This document shows positions 24,191-31,149 of a DNA stretch of 64,000 nucleotides, piece after piece. Both the position numbers and the translations under genes were made by a program. The notes beneath the pieces were generated by a model. It was not told the DNA's origin, ran no database searches, and was given only the letters and a program-made list of their open reading frames with translations. Every line of letters begins with the position of its first letter. Positions within the stretch are counted from its first letter, which is position 1. Source of the DNA: an uncultured Acidobacteriota bacterium (GTDB lineage Bacteria > Acidobacteriota > Thermoanaerobaculia > Gp7-AA8); contig CALMZP010000147.1 of NCBI GenBank assembly GCA_937870635.1, positions 62,001 to 126,000 of the forward strand, in the 5' to 3' direction.

Positions 24191-24736
24191 TTGGACGTCA
24201 TCAGGACCGCGCTTCCCGGCGTGTTCATGGTCCAGCCGAGAGTGTTCGCGGATGACCGCGGATATTTTCTGGAGACCTGGAACGCGCCCCGTTTCCGCGA
24301 CGCGGGGCTACCCGACCATTTCGTGCAGGACAACCAGTCCCGCTCCCACGCCGGCGTTCTTCGCGGTCTCCACTATCAGGAGCCGAACGCGCAGGGGAAA
24401 CTCGTCCGCTGCACGCGCGGGGCGATCTGGGACGTGGCGGTGGACATCCGCGTCGGATCACCGACGTTCGGAAAGTGGATCGGCGTCGAGCTCAATGAAG
24501 AGAACAGGATGATGCTGTGGGTCCCGCCCGGCTTCGCGCACGGATTCTGCGCGATGACCGACGACGCGGACGTCCTCTACAAGTGCACGACGCTCTACGA
24601 CCCGAAGTCGGAACGGAGCATTCTCTGGAATGACCCGGCGATCGGGATTCACTGGCCGGTCGCCGCGCCGAAGCTGTCCGCCAAGGATGCGGCGGCGCCA
24701 CCACTCAGCGAGGCGCCGGTTCTGCCACGGTACTGA
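24191..24736 (+). CDS. rfbC: dTDP-4-dehydrorhamnose 3,5-epimerase
   Basis: Third step of dTDP-L-rhamnose synthesis. The 181-aa cupin shows ALPGVFMVQPRVFADDRGYF, catalytic His in GVLRGLHYQ, VRCTRGAIWDVAVDIR, the Tyr/Lys region ADVLYKCTTLYDP, and WNDPAIGIHWP at the end. TTG 24191 (MDVIRTALPGV) matches the family N-terminus; the longer open frame from 24113 would overlap the divergent gene. No other rfb genes are nearby. Confidence 0.93.
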   Translation: MDVIRTALPGVFMVQPRVFADDRGYFLETWNAPRFRDAGLPDHFVQDNQSRSHAGVLRGLHYQEPNAQGKLVRCTRGAIWDVAVDIRVGSPTFGKWIGVELNEENRMMLWVPPGFAHGFCAMTDDADVLYKCTTLYDPKSERSILWNDPAIGIHWPVAAPKLSAKDAAAPPLSEAPVLPRY

Positions 24737-24745
24737 GCCGGAGTG

Positions 24746-24790
24746 CGGCAGCTTGCTGCCCCGTTGCGCGACGCGGCAGCAGGCTGCCGC
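24746..24790. repeat. Palindromic GCGGCAGCTTGCTGCC repeat
   Basis: GTGCGGCAGCTTGCTGCCCC followed by GCGGCAGCAGGCTGCCGCGA. Same family as 21747-21803. Located between the rfbC stop and the tRNA-Asp promoter. Confidence 0.7.
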
Positions 24791-24801
24791 GAGCCTCGAT
24801 A

Positions 24802-24830
24802 TTGACTAACTGCCCGGCGGCCCTTACGAT
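24802..24830 (+). promoter_or_regulatory. Sigma-70 promoter for tRNA-Asp
   Basis: TTGACT at 24802-24807, a 17-base spacer and TACGAT at 24825-24830 match the housekeeping consensus closely. Start of transcription would be near 24837, giving a roughly 54-base 5' leader before the mature tRNA. Confidence 0.75.
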
Positions 24831-24890
24831 GCGCGCCTTCCGGGAATGGAACCCGCCGGAGGGTCGTTAGTCTGGGTCCACACCCTGAGC

Positions 24891-24967
<77 letters not shown>

Positions 24968-24986
24968 AATTTCGAGTGACAATCCC

Positions 24987-25012
24987 AAAGCCGCCACTTC
25001 GGCGGCTTTTTT
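24987..25012 (+). terminator. Rho-independent terminator after tRNA-Asp
   Basis: AAAGCCGCC-ACTTC-GGCGGCTTTTTT: a 9-bp GC-rich stem, 5-base loop and a six-T run, 19 bases after the CCA end. Confidence 0.93.
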
Positions 25013-25014
25013 AC

Positions 25015-25091
25015 GAGTGACGAGTAACGGGTTACGAGTTACGAGCTCGAGTAGCGGTTACCCGTTACCCGTTACCCGTCACTCGTCACCC
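25015..25091. repeat. Heptamer inverted repeat, unit GTTACCC/GTTACGA
   Basis: The left arm reads GAGTGACGAGTAACGGGTTA, then CGAGTTACGAGC; the right arm reads GGTTACCCGTTACCCGTTAC, then CCGTCACTCGTCACC. Period seven, arms in reverse complement with local mismatches. It lies between the tRNA-Asp terminator and the truncated gene at 25113. Confidence 0.88.
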
Positions 25092-25112
25092 GATGTGATG
25101 AGCCGCGGCGAC

Positions 25113-25487
25113 CTACGTCCGGAACCGATCGGGGAACTGTCTGATGATCCCGTCGCTGAGAGCGTCGGCCATCATCATGGCCTGATCGTAGATCTTGTCG
25201 AACGTCGAGATCTCCTCCGTCCAGTTCTTCTTCAGCCGCGCCACGGTGGCCTGCGTCGTCAGAGCGAGGTGCTCGTTCATCATCGACAGGACAGCCGCCC
25301 GCGACCAGTTCGGGTTCGCCCCGCTGAGGAACGTGGCGATATCGGCTGCATTCGCATGCCACCGCCGGTCGGCATCCCCGAGCTTCGCCTGGTCGTTGGC
25401 CTTCGCTGCCTTGACCACATCGACCGCGATCAGGATGTGGTCACGCAGAAGCGCCGCCAGCCGGTCCCCCGCTGCCTGTCCGATGAA
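25113..25487 (-). pseudogene. C-terminal remnant of a secreted conserved protein, head deleted
   Basis: The minus-strand reading runs IGQAAGDRLAALLRDHILIA, then DVVKAAKANDQAKL, DADRRWHANAADIATFLSGA, MNEHLALTTQATVARLKKNW and ends ADALSDGIIRQFPDRFRT and stop. This matches the C-terminal two thirds of a family often mis-annotated as acetylglutamate kinase. The N-terminal part with its signal sequence is missing, and homology stops abruptly near 25487, where an unrelated plus-strand fragment begins. A GTG at 25416-25418 could start a 101-aa product, but no ribosome-binding site is evident. Confidence 0.7.
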
Positions 25488-25760
25488 CGCGTTACGGGCG
25501 ATCTATCGCGATCGCGACCCCGACATCGACGTCGAGCGTCGCGGAAGCGATTACGTCCTCATCGAGCGCAACTGTCCCTTCCTCAACGTGGCGCTCGAGA
25601 GGCCGGGGTTCTGCAGCACGACGGTCAGCACCCTGCGACGTCTCACCGGTTGCGAAGTCGTCCGCGAAAGGCGCTTTCAGGACGGAGACGGCCGCTGCGA
25701 ATTCCATGTCCGTACCGCGGAATCCTCTCCGGAGAGAGCCGCGGTGCGATTCGAACCGAG
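25486..25760 (+). pseudogene. C-terminal remnant of an ArsR/SufR-like regulator, head deleted
   Basis: The plus-strand reading AIYRDRDPDIDVERRGSDYV, LIERNCPFLNVALERPGFCS, LRRLTGCEVVRERRFQDGDG and RCEFHV matches the cysteine-containing C-terminal effector part of COG2345/SufR-type regulators. The winged-helix DNA-binding half is absent. Homology fades after about 25710 and the frame runs on antisense into hsp20, so the natural stop also seems lost. It abuts the minus-strand remnant head to head. Confidence 0.6.
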
Positions 25761-25784
25761 CCACCGCGCACGGGAGATTGAACT

Positions 25785-25810
25785 CCTCCCCCTGTCACTG
25801 CAGGGGGAGG
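25785..25810. terminator. Hairpin downstream of hsp20
   Basis: CCTCCCCCTG-TCACTG-CAGGGGGAGG, a perfect 10-bp stem, lies 10 bases past the hsp20 stop. No T-run, so terminator function is inferred from position. Confidence 0.55.
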
Positions 25811-25819
25811 TGGATCGAA

Positions 25820-26374
25820 TCAGCGGATCTCGATCTTCTTCGATCGCGGCTGCTCCCGCCGCGGCGCATCGAAGGCAATCTCCAGGACACCGTTCTCGAA
25901 CTTCGCGTTCGCCGAATCGGGGTTGATCCCCTCGGGCAGCGGAATGGTGCGGGAGAAGCGGCCGTAGGAGCGCTCACTCCAGCCTGCACGTTCGTCACTC
26001 CGCTCGCTGCGACGCTCACCTTCGATCGTGAGCATGTTGTCCTGCACGTCGATGTGGACGTCGTTCTTGCTGAGGCCGGGAAGGTCCGCACTGACGTGCA
26101 GCTTGCCGTCTTTCTCCCGGACTTCGACCTGCGGCGACCACAGCGACCGGTCGATGTCGCCGAAGAAGGACGTCTCGAAGATCCGGTCGATGTCGCGGCG
26201 CAGGGCGTTCATCATCGAGAACGGGTCGTCCATCCGGAGGAGCCCCAGAGAGGACGGCGAGCGCCGGGCCATGCCGGTGCCGGTGCCGCCTCGAGACTGC
26301 TCCGAGGGACGGTTCCTCTCACGTTCCATCCTCTGCGGCTGTTCGATATCGCGTGACTGTCTTTGTTCAGGCAT
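25820..26374 (-). CDS. Small heat-shock protein (Hsp20/alpha-crystallin)
   Basis: ATP-independent holdase chaperone. The 184-aa protein has a disordered, charged N-terminal arm (about 1-45), a DPFSMMNALRRDIDRIFE segment, then the alpha-crystallin domain (about 80-175): WSPQVEVREKDGKLHVSADLPG, VHIDVQDNMLTIEGERR, FSRTIPLPEGINPDSANAKF, NGVLEIAF. It ends in KKIEIR, the IxI anchor motif. AAGGAGG lies five bases before ATG. No CIRCE or ROSE-type element is evident in its leader. Confidence 0.95.
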   Translation of the reverse strand: MPEQRQSRDIEQPQRMERERNRPSEQSRGGTGTGMARRSPSSLGLLRMDDPFSMMNALRRDIDRIFETSFFGDIDRSLWSPQVEVREKDGKLHVSADLPGLSKNDVHIDVQDNMLTIEGERRSERSDERAGWSERSYGRFSRTIPLPEGINPDSANAKFENGVLEIAFDAPRREQPRSKKIEIR

Positions 26375-26543
26375 AGATCCTCCTTGATCAATGAAGTCAA
26401 AAGAAGGACATGCAAAACGCGTTCAGAGCTGCACGGCTGAAACTGCCACACGCTTTCAGGGATGCCCGCAGACCGGCGCTGCAAAGGCGGGCCAGGCCCA
26501 GCCGGAATCACCGATTACCCTGTAGAATCTGCGCTCTTTTCGC

Positions 26544-28469
26544 ATGCCCAAGTTCTACATCACCACCGCCATTCACTACGTCAACGACGATCCGCACATC
26601 GGTCACATGTACGAGAACATCGTCGCGGACGTCATCGCCCGCCATCGCCGCCGCATGGGCGACGACGTCTGGTTTCTGACCGGAACGGATGAGCACGGAC
26701 AGAAGATCGAGCGCTCCGCGGCGAAGGAGAAGATCCTTCCCATCGAGCTCGCCGACCGCGTGGTCAAGACGCACCACGACCTGTGGAAGCGCCTCAACAT
26801 CAGCCACGACGACTTCATCCGCACGACGGAGTCGCGCCACCGCGTCGGCGTCTATGAGCTCATCGGTCGCATCCAGGAACGCAACCCCGGCGACATCTAC
26901 CTCGGCGAGCACTCCGGGTGGTACTGCCAGAGCGAAGAGACGTTCATCCCCGAGAACCAGGTCAAAGACGGGCTCGACCAGGAAGGCCACAAGGTCGAGC
27001 AGACTACCGAGCGAAACTATTTTTTCAAGCTCTCGGCGTACAGCGACAAGCTCCTCAAACACTACCGCGACAACCAGTCGTTCATCTACCCGCAGACGCG
27101 GATGAACGAGGTTGTGTCATTCGTGGAACAGGGGCTCAGAGACCTGTCGATCTCGCGGACGACCGTGCAGTGGGGCATTCCCTTCCCGGGGAATCCCGAC
27201 CACGTGATCTACGTGTGGATGGACGCGCTCACCAACTACATTTCCGCACTCGGATTCGGCAGCGCGGATGACAAGGCGTACGAAAAGTACTGGCCGGCGA
27301 ACGTGCACCTCGTCGGCAAGGACATCGTCCGCTTCCACGCCGTTTACTGGCCCGCGTTTCTGATGGCGGCGGGCATCGAGCTTCCGAAGCAGGTGGCCGG
27401 ACACGGCTGGTGGCTTCGCGACAACCAGAAGATCTCCAAGTCGCTCGGCAACGTCGTCAGGCCGTACAACATCATCGACGATTTCGGCGCGGACCCGTTC
27501 CGCTACTTCCTCGTTCGCGAGATGGTCTTCGGCCAGGACCAGAACTACTCCGACGAAGCCTTCCTCGGACGCTACAACGCCGATCTCGCGAACGACCTCG
27601 GTAACACGCTCTCGCGCGCGATCAAGATGTCGAGCGACTATTTCGGAGGAAAGACGCCTCCGACGCCGTGCGACGACAACGACCTGCTTCTAGCCGCGGA
27701 AGAACTGATCCCCGAATATTTGCGCGAGATGGATTCGTTTGCGTTCCAGCGGGCGCTCGATGTGGCGTGGCGCCTTCTCGTGGCCATCAACGGGTACATC
27801 GTGAGCCGCGAGCCGTGGAAGAAGTTCAAGGAGACGGGAGCCGACGAATCGCTCTCGCGGATCATCTGGAACGTGCTCGAGTCGCTGCGGATCGTCTGGA
27901 CGATGGTGGCGCCGGTGATGCCGACCGTCTCCCGCGAAGCTCTGACGCGCATCGGCGCCGATCCCGACCTCATTACGAAGGACGCCCTTCGCTGGGGCGT
28001 GCTGCCGAACAACCGTCCCGTACGCGTGACCGATCCGATCTTTCCGCGGATCGACACCGTTGCCTACATTGGAGACCCGAAGAAGATGAGTGAATCGCAG
28101 ACCCCGCCGCCGGTCGAGACCACCCAGGCGGCTCCTCCCGACCTCGCGAAGATTTCCATCGATCAGTTCATGGGCGTGGACCTGCGCGTGGCCGAGATCC
28201 GTGCGGCCGAGAAAGTCGAGAAATCGAAGAAGCTGATGAAGCTCACCGTATTCACAGGCGACAGTGAGCGAACGATCGTCGCGGGCATCGCCACGAAATA
28301 CACGCCGGAGGAGCTCGTAGGCCGCAAAGTCGTGATCGTGGCCAACCTGCAGCCGGCGAAGCTGATGGGGGTCGAGTCGAACGGGATGGTCCTGGCGGCC
28401 TCGATCGACGGCGAGCCATCGCTGCTGAGCGTCGATGCGGGCGTGCCGGCGGGAACGAAAGTGAAGTAG
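26544..28469 (+). CDS. metG: Methionyl-tRNA synthetase
   Basis: Class I synthetase of 641 aa that charges initiator and elongator tRNA-Met. HIGH motif is PHIGHMYEN (about residue 18), KMSKS appears as KISKS (about 295), the anticodon-binding helical domain follows (to about 505), and a linker leads to a C-terminal EMAP-II/OB-fold tRNA-binding domain (about 540-641, MGVDLRVAEIRAAEKVEKS). The knuckle lacks the four-cysteine zinc motif of the E. coli type (WYCQSEETFIPE), fitting the short-insert, T. thermophilus-like class. No strong Shine-Dalgarno precedes ATG 26544. Confidence 0.97.
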   Translation: MPKFYITTAIHYVNDDPHIGHMYENIVADVIARHRRRMGDDVWFLTGTDEHGQKIERSAAKEKILPIELADRVVKTHHDLWKRLNISHDDFIRTTESRHRVGVYELIGRIQERNPGDIYLGEHSGWYCQSEETFIPENQVKDGLDQEGHKVEQTTERNYFFKLSAYSDKLLKHYRDNQSFIYPQTRMNEVVSFVEQGLRDLSISRTTVQWGIPFPGNPDHVIYVWMDALTNYISALGFGSADDKAYEKYWPANVHLVGKDIVRFHAVYWPAFLMAAGIELPKQVAGHGWWLRDNQKISKSLGNVVRPYNIIDDFGADPFRYFLVREMVFGQDQNYSDEAFLGRYNADLANDLGNTLSRAIKMSSDYFGGKTPPTPCDDNDLLLAAEELIPEYLREMDSFAFQRALDVAWRLLVAINGYIVSREPWKKFKETGADESLSRIIWNVLESLRIVWTMVAPVMPTVSREALTRIGADPDLITKDALRWGVLPNNRPVRVTDPIFPRIDTVAYIGDPKKMSESQTPPPVETTQAAPPDLAKISIDQFMGVDLRVAEIRAAEKVEKSKKLMKLTVFTGDSERTIVAGIATKYTPEELVGRKVVIVANLQPAKLMGVESNGMVLAASIDGEPSLLSVDAGVPAGTKVK

Positions 28470-28478
28470 CGCGTTCGA

Positions 28479-28659
28479 CCGTTAACCGTTAACCGTTACA
28501 GCGAATGAGCGTAATCGACCCCCACGTCATCCTGAGGCGCGAAGACGCCGAAGGACCTCGAGATGCCACGCTTGCGCATTTTGAGGTCCTTCGCCGCGCT
28601 TCGCCGGCTCAGCATGACGTGTTTGCCACCGTCTTCGGTTAACGGTTAACGGTTAACGG
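28479..28659. repeat. Composite repeat: GTTAACC arms around a complete CATCCTGAG palindrome
   Basis: Left arm: CGTTAACCGTTAACCGTTA (28480-28498). Right arm: CGGTTAACGGTTAACGGTTA (28636-28656). Between lies CACGTCATCCTGAGGCGCGA...GAGGTCCTTCGCCGCGCTTC...GGCTCAGCATGACGTG (28522-28622), itself an inverted repeat. The right arm supplies the last codons and stop of the DoxX gene. Confidence 0.92.
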
Positions 28660-29055
28660 AACCCGCGCCGCGTACGCCGGCATCTCCCCCCTCACCTCAG
28701 CAAGCTTCGCCAGCGTGAACGCGCCGCAGGCCATGACGAGATCGCGCACGGCGACGTCGAAGAACTGACCGGTAGTGAGGAGCGAGAGAGCGATGGCGGT
28801 CAGCCATCCGGCCACGACGTAGCCACCGAGCCGGGCCAGTCCGGCGAGGATCGCGATGCCGGCAATCATCTCGATCACTCCGGCAACGCGCATCAGAAGG
28901 CCTGCCGGCAGCGGAATCACGCGAAGGACCAGCGGACTGGCGTACTGCTCCCAGTTCGTCAGCAGATTGAAGAACTTATCGAGCCCGGCCAGGAAAGCGG
29001 TCAGACCGAACGCGATCCGAAGGGTCCAGAATGCGGAATTGAGTCGAGTGTCCAT
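28639..29055 (-). CDS. DoxX-family membrane protein
   Basis: Small polytopic inner-membrane protein of 138 aa with four predicted helices (FWTLRIAFGLTAFLAGLDKF, GLLMRVAGVIEMIAGIAILA, GGYVVAGWLTAIALSLLT, FDVAVRDLVMACGAFTLAKL). GLDKFFNLLTNWEQYASPLV and the GVIEMIAG segment fit DoxX/SURF4-like proteins, linked to redox or thiosulfate oxidation in some species. ATG 29055 has AGGAGGT upstream. Its C-terminus (PLTVNR and stop) is encoded by the GTTAACC array. It is divergent from an ECF sigma gene across 86 bp, suggesting co-regulation. Confidence 0.85.
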   Translation of the reverse strand: MDTRLNSAFWTLRIAFGLTAFLAGLDKFFNLLTNWEQYASPLVLRVIPLPAGLLMRVAGVIEMIAGIAILAGLARLGGYVVAGWLTAIALSLLTTGQFFDVAVRDLVMACGAFTLAKLAEVRGEMPAYAARVPLTVNR

Positions 29056-29141
29056 GGGTGTTACCTCCTGCATGATTGGATGGCACCGCATGGATTTCGT
29101 GACACTGTCACCTTTTCCGGCGAACCGCATCCAATGAGCAA

Positions 29142-29825
29142 ATGAGCACCTTCGACTCTGCTGCCTCCCTGCTCGCGGACGACCGCTTGTCCGACGAAGA
29201 GATCGTGACGAGGGTCTGCGCGGGAGAACCTGCACTCTTCGAGCTTCTGGTGCGCCGGCACAACCAGCGGATTTACCGCGCGGCGCGGGCGATCCTCCGC
29301 GTGGACGACGAGGTCCAGGACGTCATGCAGCAGGCTTATCTCAATGCCTATCAGCATCTGCATCAGTTCGCGGGAGGCGCAAAGTTCTCGACGTGGCTCA
29401 CGCGCATCGCGGTCAACGAGGCTCTCGGACGGAAACGGAAGGGTCAGCGTGAAGTTGGCGAAGGAGATGAATCGGCCATGATCAGCCTCGTCGAGAGCAA
29501 CACCCCCGACCCGGAGCAGCAGGCGAACACCGCCGAGCTCCGCACCATTCTCGAGCGTGAAGTCAGCGCGCTCCCCACTTCCTTCCGCGTCGTCATCGTC
29601 ATGCGCGACGTCGAAGGCCTCAACACGACGGAAACCGCCGAGATCCTCGGCATCTCCGAGGATCTGGTGAAGCAGCGCCTACATCGCGGAAGGGCGATGC
29701 TGCGCGACGAACTGATTCGGCGCACAGGCGTCACGCTCGAATCGGCGTTCACGTTCGGAAACGCCCGCTGCGACCGTGTCGTGGCGAACGTGATGGCTCA
29801 GCTTTCCACAATAGTAGTGACATAG
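29142..29825 (+). CDS. ECF-type RNA polymerase sigma factor
   Basis: Group IV sigma factor of 227 aa. Region 2 (about 30-100): ELLVRRHNQRIYRAARAILR, VQDVMQQAYLNAYQHLHQF, FSTWLTRIAVNEAL. Region 4 (about 140-195): LPTSFRVVIVMRDVEGLN, TAEILGISEDLVKQRLHRGR. The extra C-terminal tail of about 30 residues (FTFGNARCDRVVANVM) is unusual. No anti-sigma gene follows; the divergent DoxX gene is the only close neighbour and a likely target. Confidence 0.92.
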   Translation: MSTFDSAASLLADDRLSDEEIVTRVCAGEPALFELLVRRHNQRIYRAARAILRVDDEVQDVMQQAYLNAYQHLHQFAGGAKFSTWLTRIAVNEALGRKRKGQREVGEGDESAMISLVESNTPDPEQQANTAELRTILEREVSALPTSFRVVIVMRDVEGLNTTETAEILGISEDLVKQRLHRGRAMLRDELIRRTGVTLESAFTFGNARCDRVVANVMAQLSTIVVT

Positions 29826-29904
29826 CGGCCTCGTGGAACTAGATTAAGGCCGTCGCTGATCGGAGAACATGCAGCGACCCAGCAGGCGCACTCTAGCGCG
29901 CCGT

Positions 29905-29938
29905 AGCCCTTTCCGCCGGCCACGGAAAGGGCTTTTTT
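29905..29938 (+). terminator. Rho-independent terminator
   Basis: AGCCCTTTCCG-CCGGCCA-CGGAAAGGGCTTTTTT: an 11-bp stem followed by six T. It lies 80 bases past the sigma-factor stop. The intervening 80 bases hold a GTCGCTG...CAGCGAC inverted pair and no gene. Confidence 0.9.
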
Positions 29939-29941
29939 GTG

Positions 29942-30154
29942 AATTCATCCCGAGCGAAAGCGAGGGATCTCCGGTACCACCGGAGGGATGAGGCCCACGA
30001 ACGAAAATCCTTGGAGCGCGGGCGACCTCATTCACCATTCAACATTCCCCGTCTCATGCGACAGAGCACGGGAATGGTGAATGGTGATTTGTGGCTCGAG
30101 GCCAGATCCTGCCGGTGCTTCCGGAGATCCCTCGCTTCGCTCGGGATGAATCCT
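29942..30154. repeat. Composite repeat with reversed nesting
   Basis: Outer arms are a palindromic module: ATTCATCCCGAGCGAAAGCG...CTCCGG at 29941-29972 and CCGGAGATCCCTCGCTTCGC...ATGAAT at 30120-30152. Inside lies a heptamer inverted repeat: CATTCACCATTCAACATTCC (30030-30049) and GGGAATGGTGAATGGTGA (30070-30087). This is the opposite order to the other composites. Confidence 0.85.
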
Positions 30155-30159
30155 CTAGG

Positions 30160-31029
30160 TCACATCCCCATCGGATGCCACACCGTCTTCATCTCCTGGA
30201 ACTCGAAGATGGCGTAGGGCGACTGTGACAGGCGATCGTCGGTCCAACCGATCTCGTCGCCGTCGAAGTGGACGTAGCGTTTCACATTCTCGGCGGCGGC
30301 TTTCTGCACGTCGGCGAGCTTGTCGGGCGTGACACCGGTGGCGTCGATCGCATTCACATCCATATGCGCGGCGAGCCACGGCACGAGCTCGCTCTTGAGG
30401 CCGGAAATGAGATTGACGACGCCCGCAGGAACGTCCGAGGTCTCGAACACTTCTCCGAGCGTGATGGCAGCGAGAGGCCGCGACTCGGACGTGACCGCCA
30501 CGACGGTGTTCCCGCCGACGATGGCCGGCGCGATCCTGCTCACCAGCCCCAGGAGCGCCGGCTCTTCGGGAGCGATGATGCCCGCCACACCGGTCGGCTC
30601 CGGGACCGTGAAGTTGTAGTACGGTCCGGCGACGGGATTCACCGAGCCGAAGACCTGCGGATACTTGTCGCTCCATCCGGCGTAGTAGAGCCAGCGATCG
30701 ATCACGCGCTCGATTTCCTTCCGCGCGTCGGCGGCCGATGATCCCTGGCGGCGCAACTCCTCCGCGAGCTCGCCTGCTCGTGACTCGCAGACCTCGGCGA
30801 TGCGGTAGAGGATCTGCCCGCGGTTGTAGGCGGTCTTGCCGCTCCAGGCCGCGACCGCTTTCCGCGCCGCCTGGACGGCGTTGCGAAGGTCTTTCCGCGA
30901 TCCGCGGCATGCGTTGGCCAGCAGGACGCCTCCCTTGCCGACGACCGGGTACGAGCGACCCGACTCCGTCCGCGGAAACTCGCCGTTGATGAAGAGCTTG
31001 TACGTTTTCTTGACGCCGATTCTTGCCAT
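30160..31029 (-). CDS. Truncated-type aldehyde dehydrogenase family protein (no catalytic domain)
   Basis: The 289-aa ALDH-fold protein is homologous to the NAD-binding half of aldehyde dehydrogenases (KLFINGEFPRTESGRSYPV, YYAGWSDKYPQVFGSVNPV, GVAGIIAPEEPALLGLVSRI, GVVNLISGLKSELV). It has no LELGGK glutamate and no catalytic cysteine region. It ends AIFEFQEMKTVWHPMGM, so it stops cleanly rather than by frameshift. It follows a full-length ALDH and deoC on the same strand and may be a partner subunit of that enzyme (inference). Confidence 0.75.
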   Translation of the reverse strand: MARIGVKKTYKLFINGEFPRTESGRSYPVVGKGGVLLANACRGSRKDLRNAVQAARKAVAAWSGKTAYNRGQILYRIAEVCESRAGELAEELRRQGSSAADARKEIERVIDRWLYYAGWSDKYPQVFGSVNPVAGPYYNFTVPEPTGVAGIIAPEEPALLGLVSRIAPAIVGGNTVVAVTSESRPLAAITLGEVFETSDVPAGVVNLISGLKSELVPWLAAHMDVNAIDATGVTPDKLADVQKAAAENVKRYVHFDGDEIGWTDDRLSQSPYAIFEFQEMKTVWHPMGM

Positions 31030-31036
31030 CTCGTTT

Positions 31037-31138
31037 GTCCTGGTGTCAGGTCTGGAAAAACAACTTTTCTTACAAAACCGGTCTCAGTTCAGGCCACTTT
31101 TGGAAGAAAAGTTGTTTTTCCAGACCTGACACCAGGAC
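31037..31138. repeat. Perfect 35-bp inverted repeat
   Basis: The left arm 31037-31071 begins GTCCTGGTGTCAGGTCTGG and continues through AAAAACAACTTTTCTT. The right arm 31104-31138 is its exact reverse complement. The loop is 32 bases. It lies between the two ALDH genes and could form a very stable RNA hairpin splitting the operon. Confidence 0.95.
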
Positions 31139-31149
31139 ACCTTCCTCGT

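Noticed and set aside
26515-26543. metG promoter with -10 TAGAAT
   Set aside because: A TAGAAT is present 15 bases before the ATG, but no acceptable -35 lies at the right distance; too weak to list.
29826-29904. Small RNA between the sigma gene and its terminator
   Set aside because: A GTCGCTG...CAGCGAC pair exists but no promoter or conserved structure is visible.
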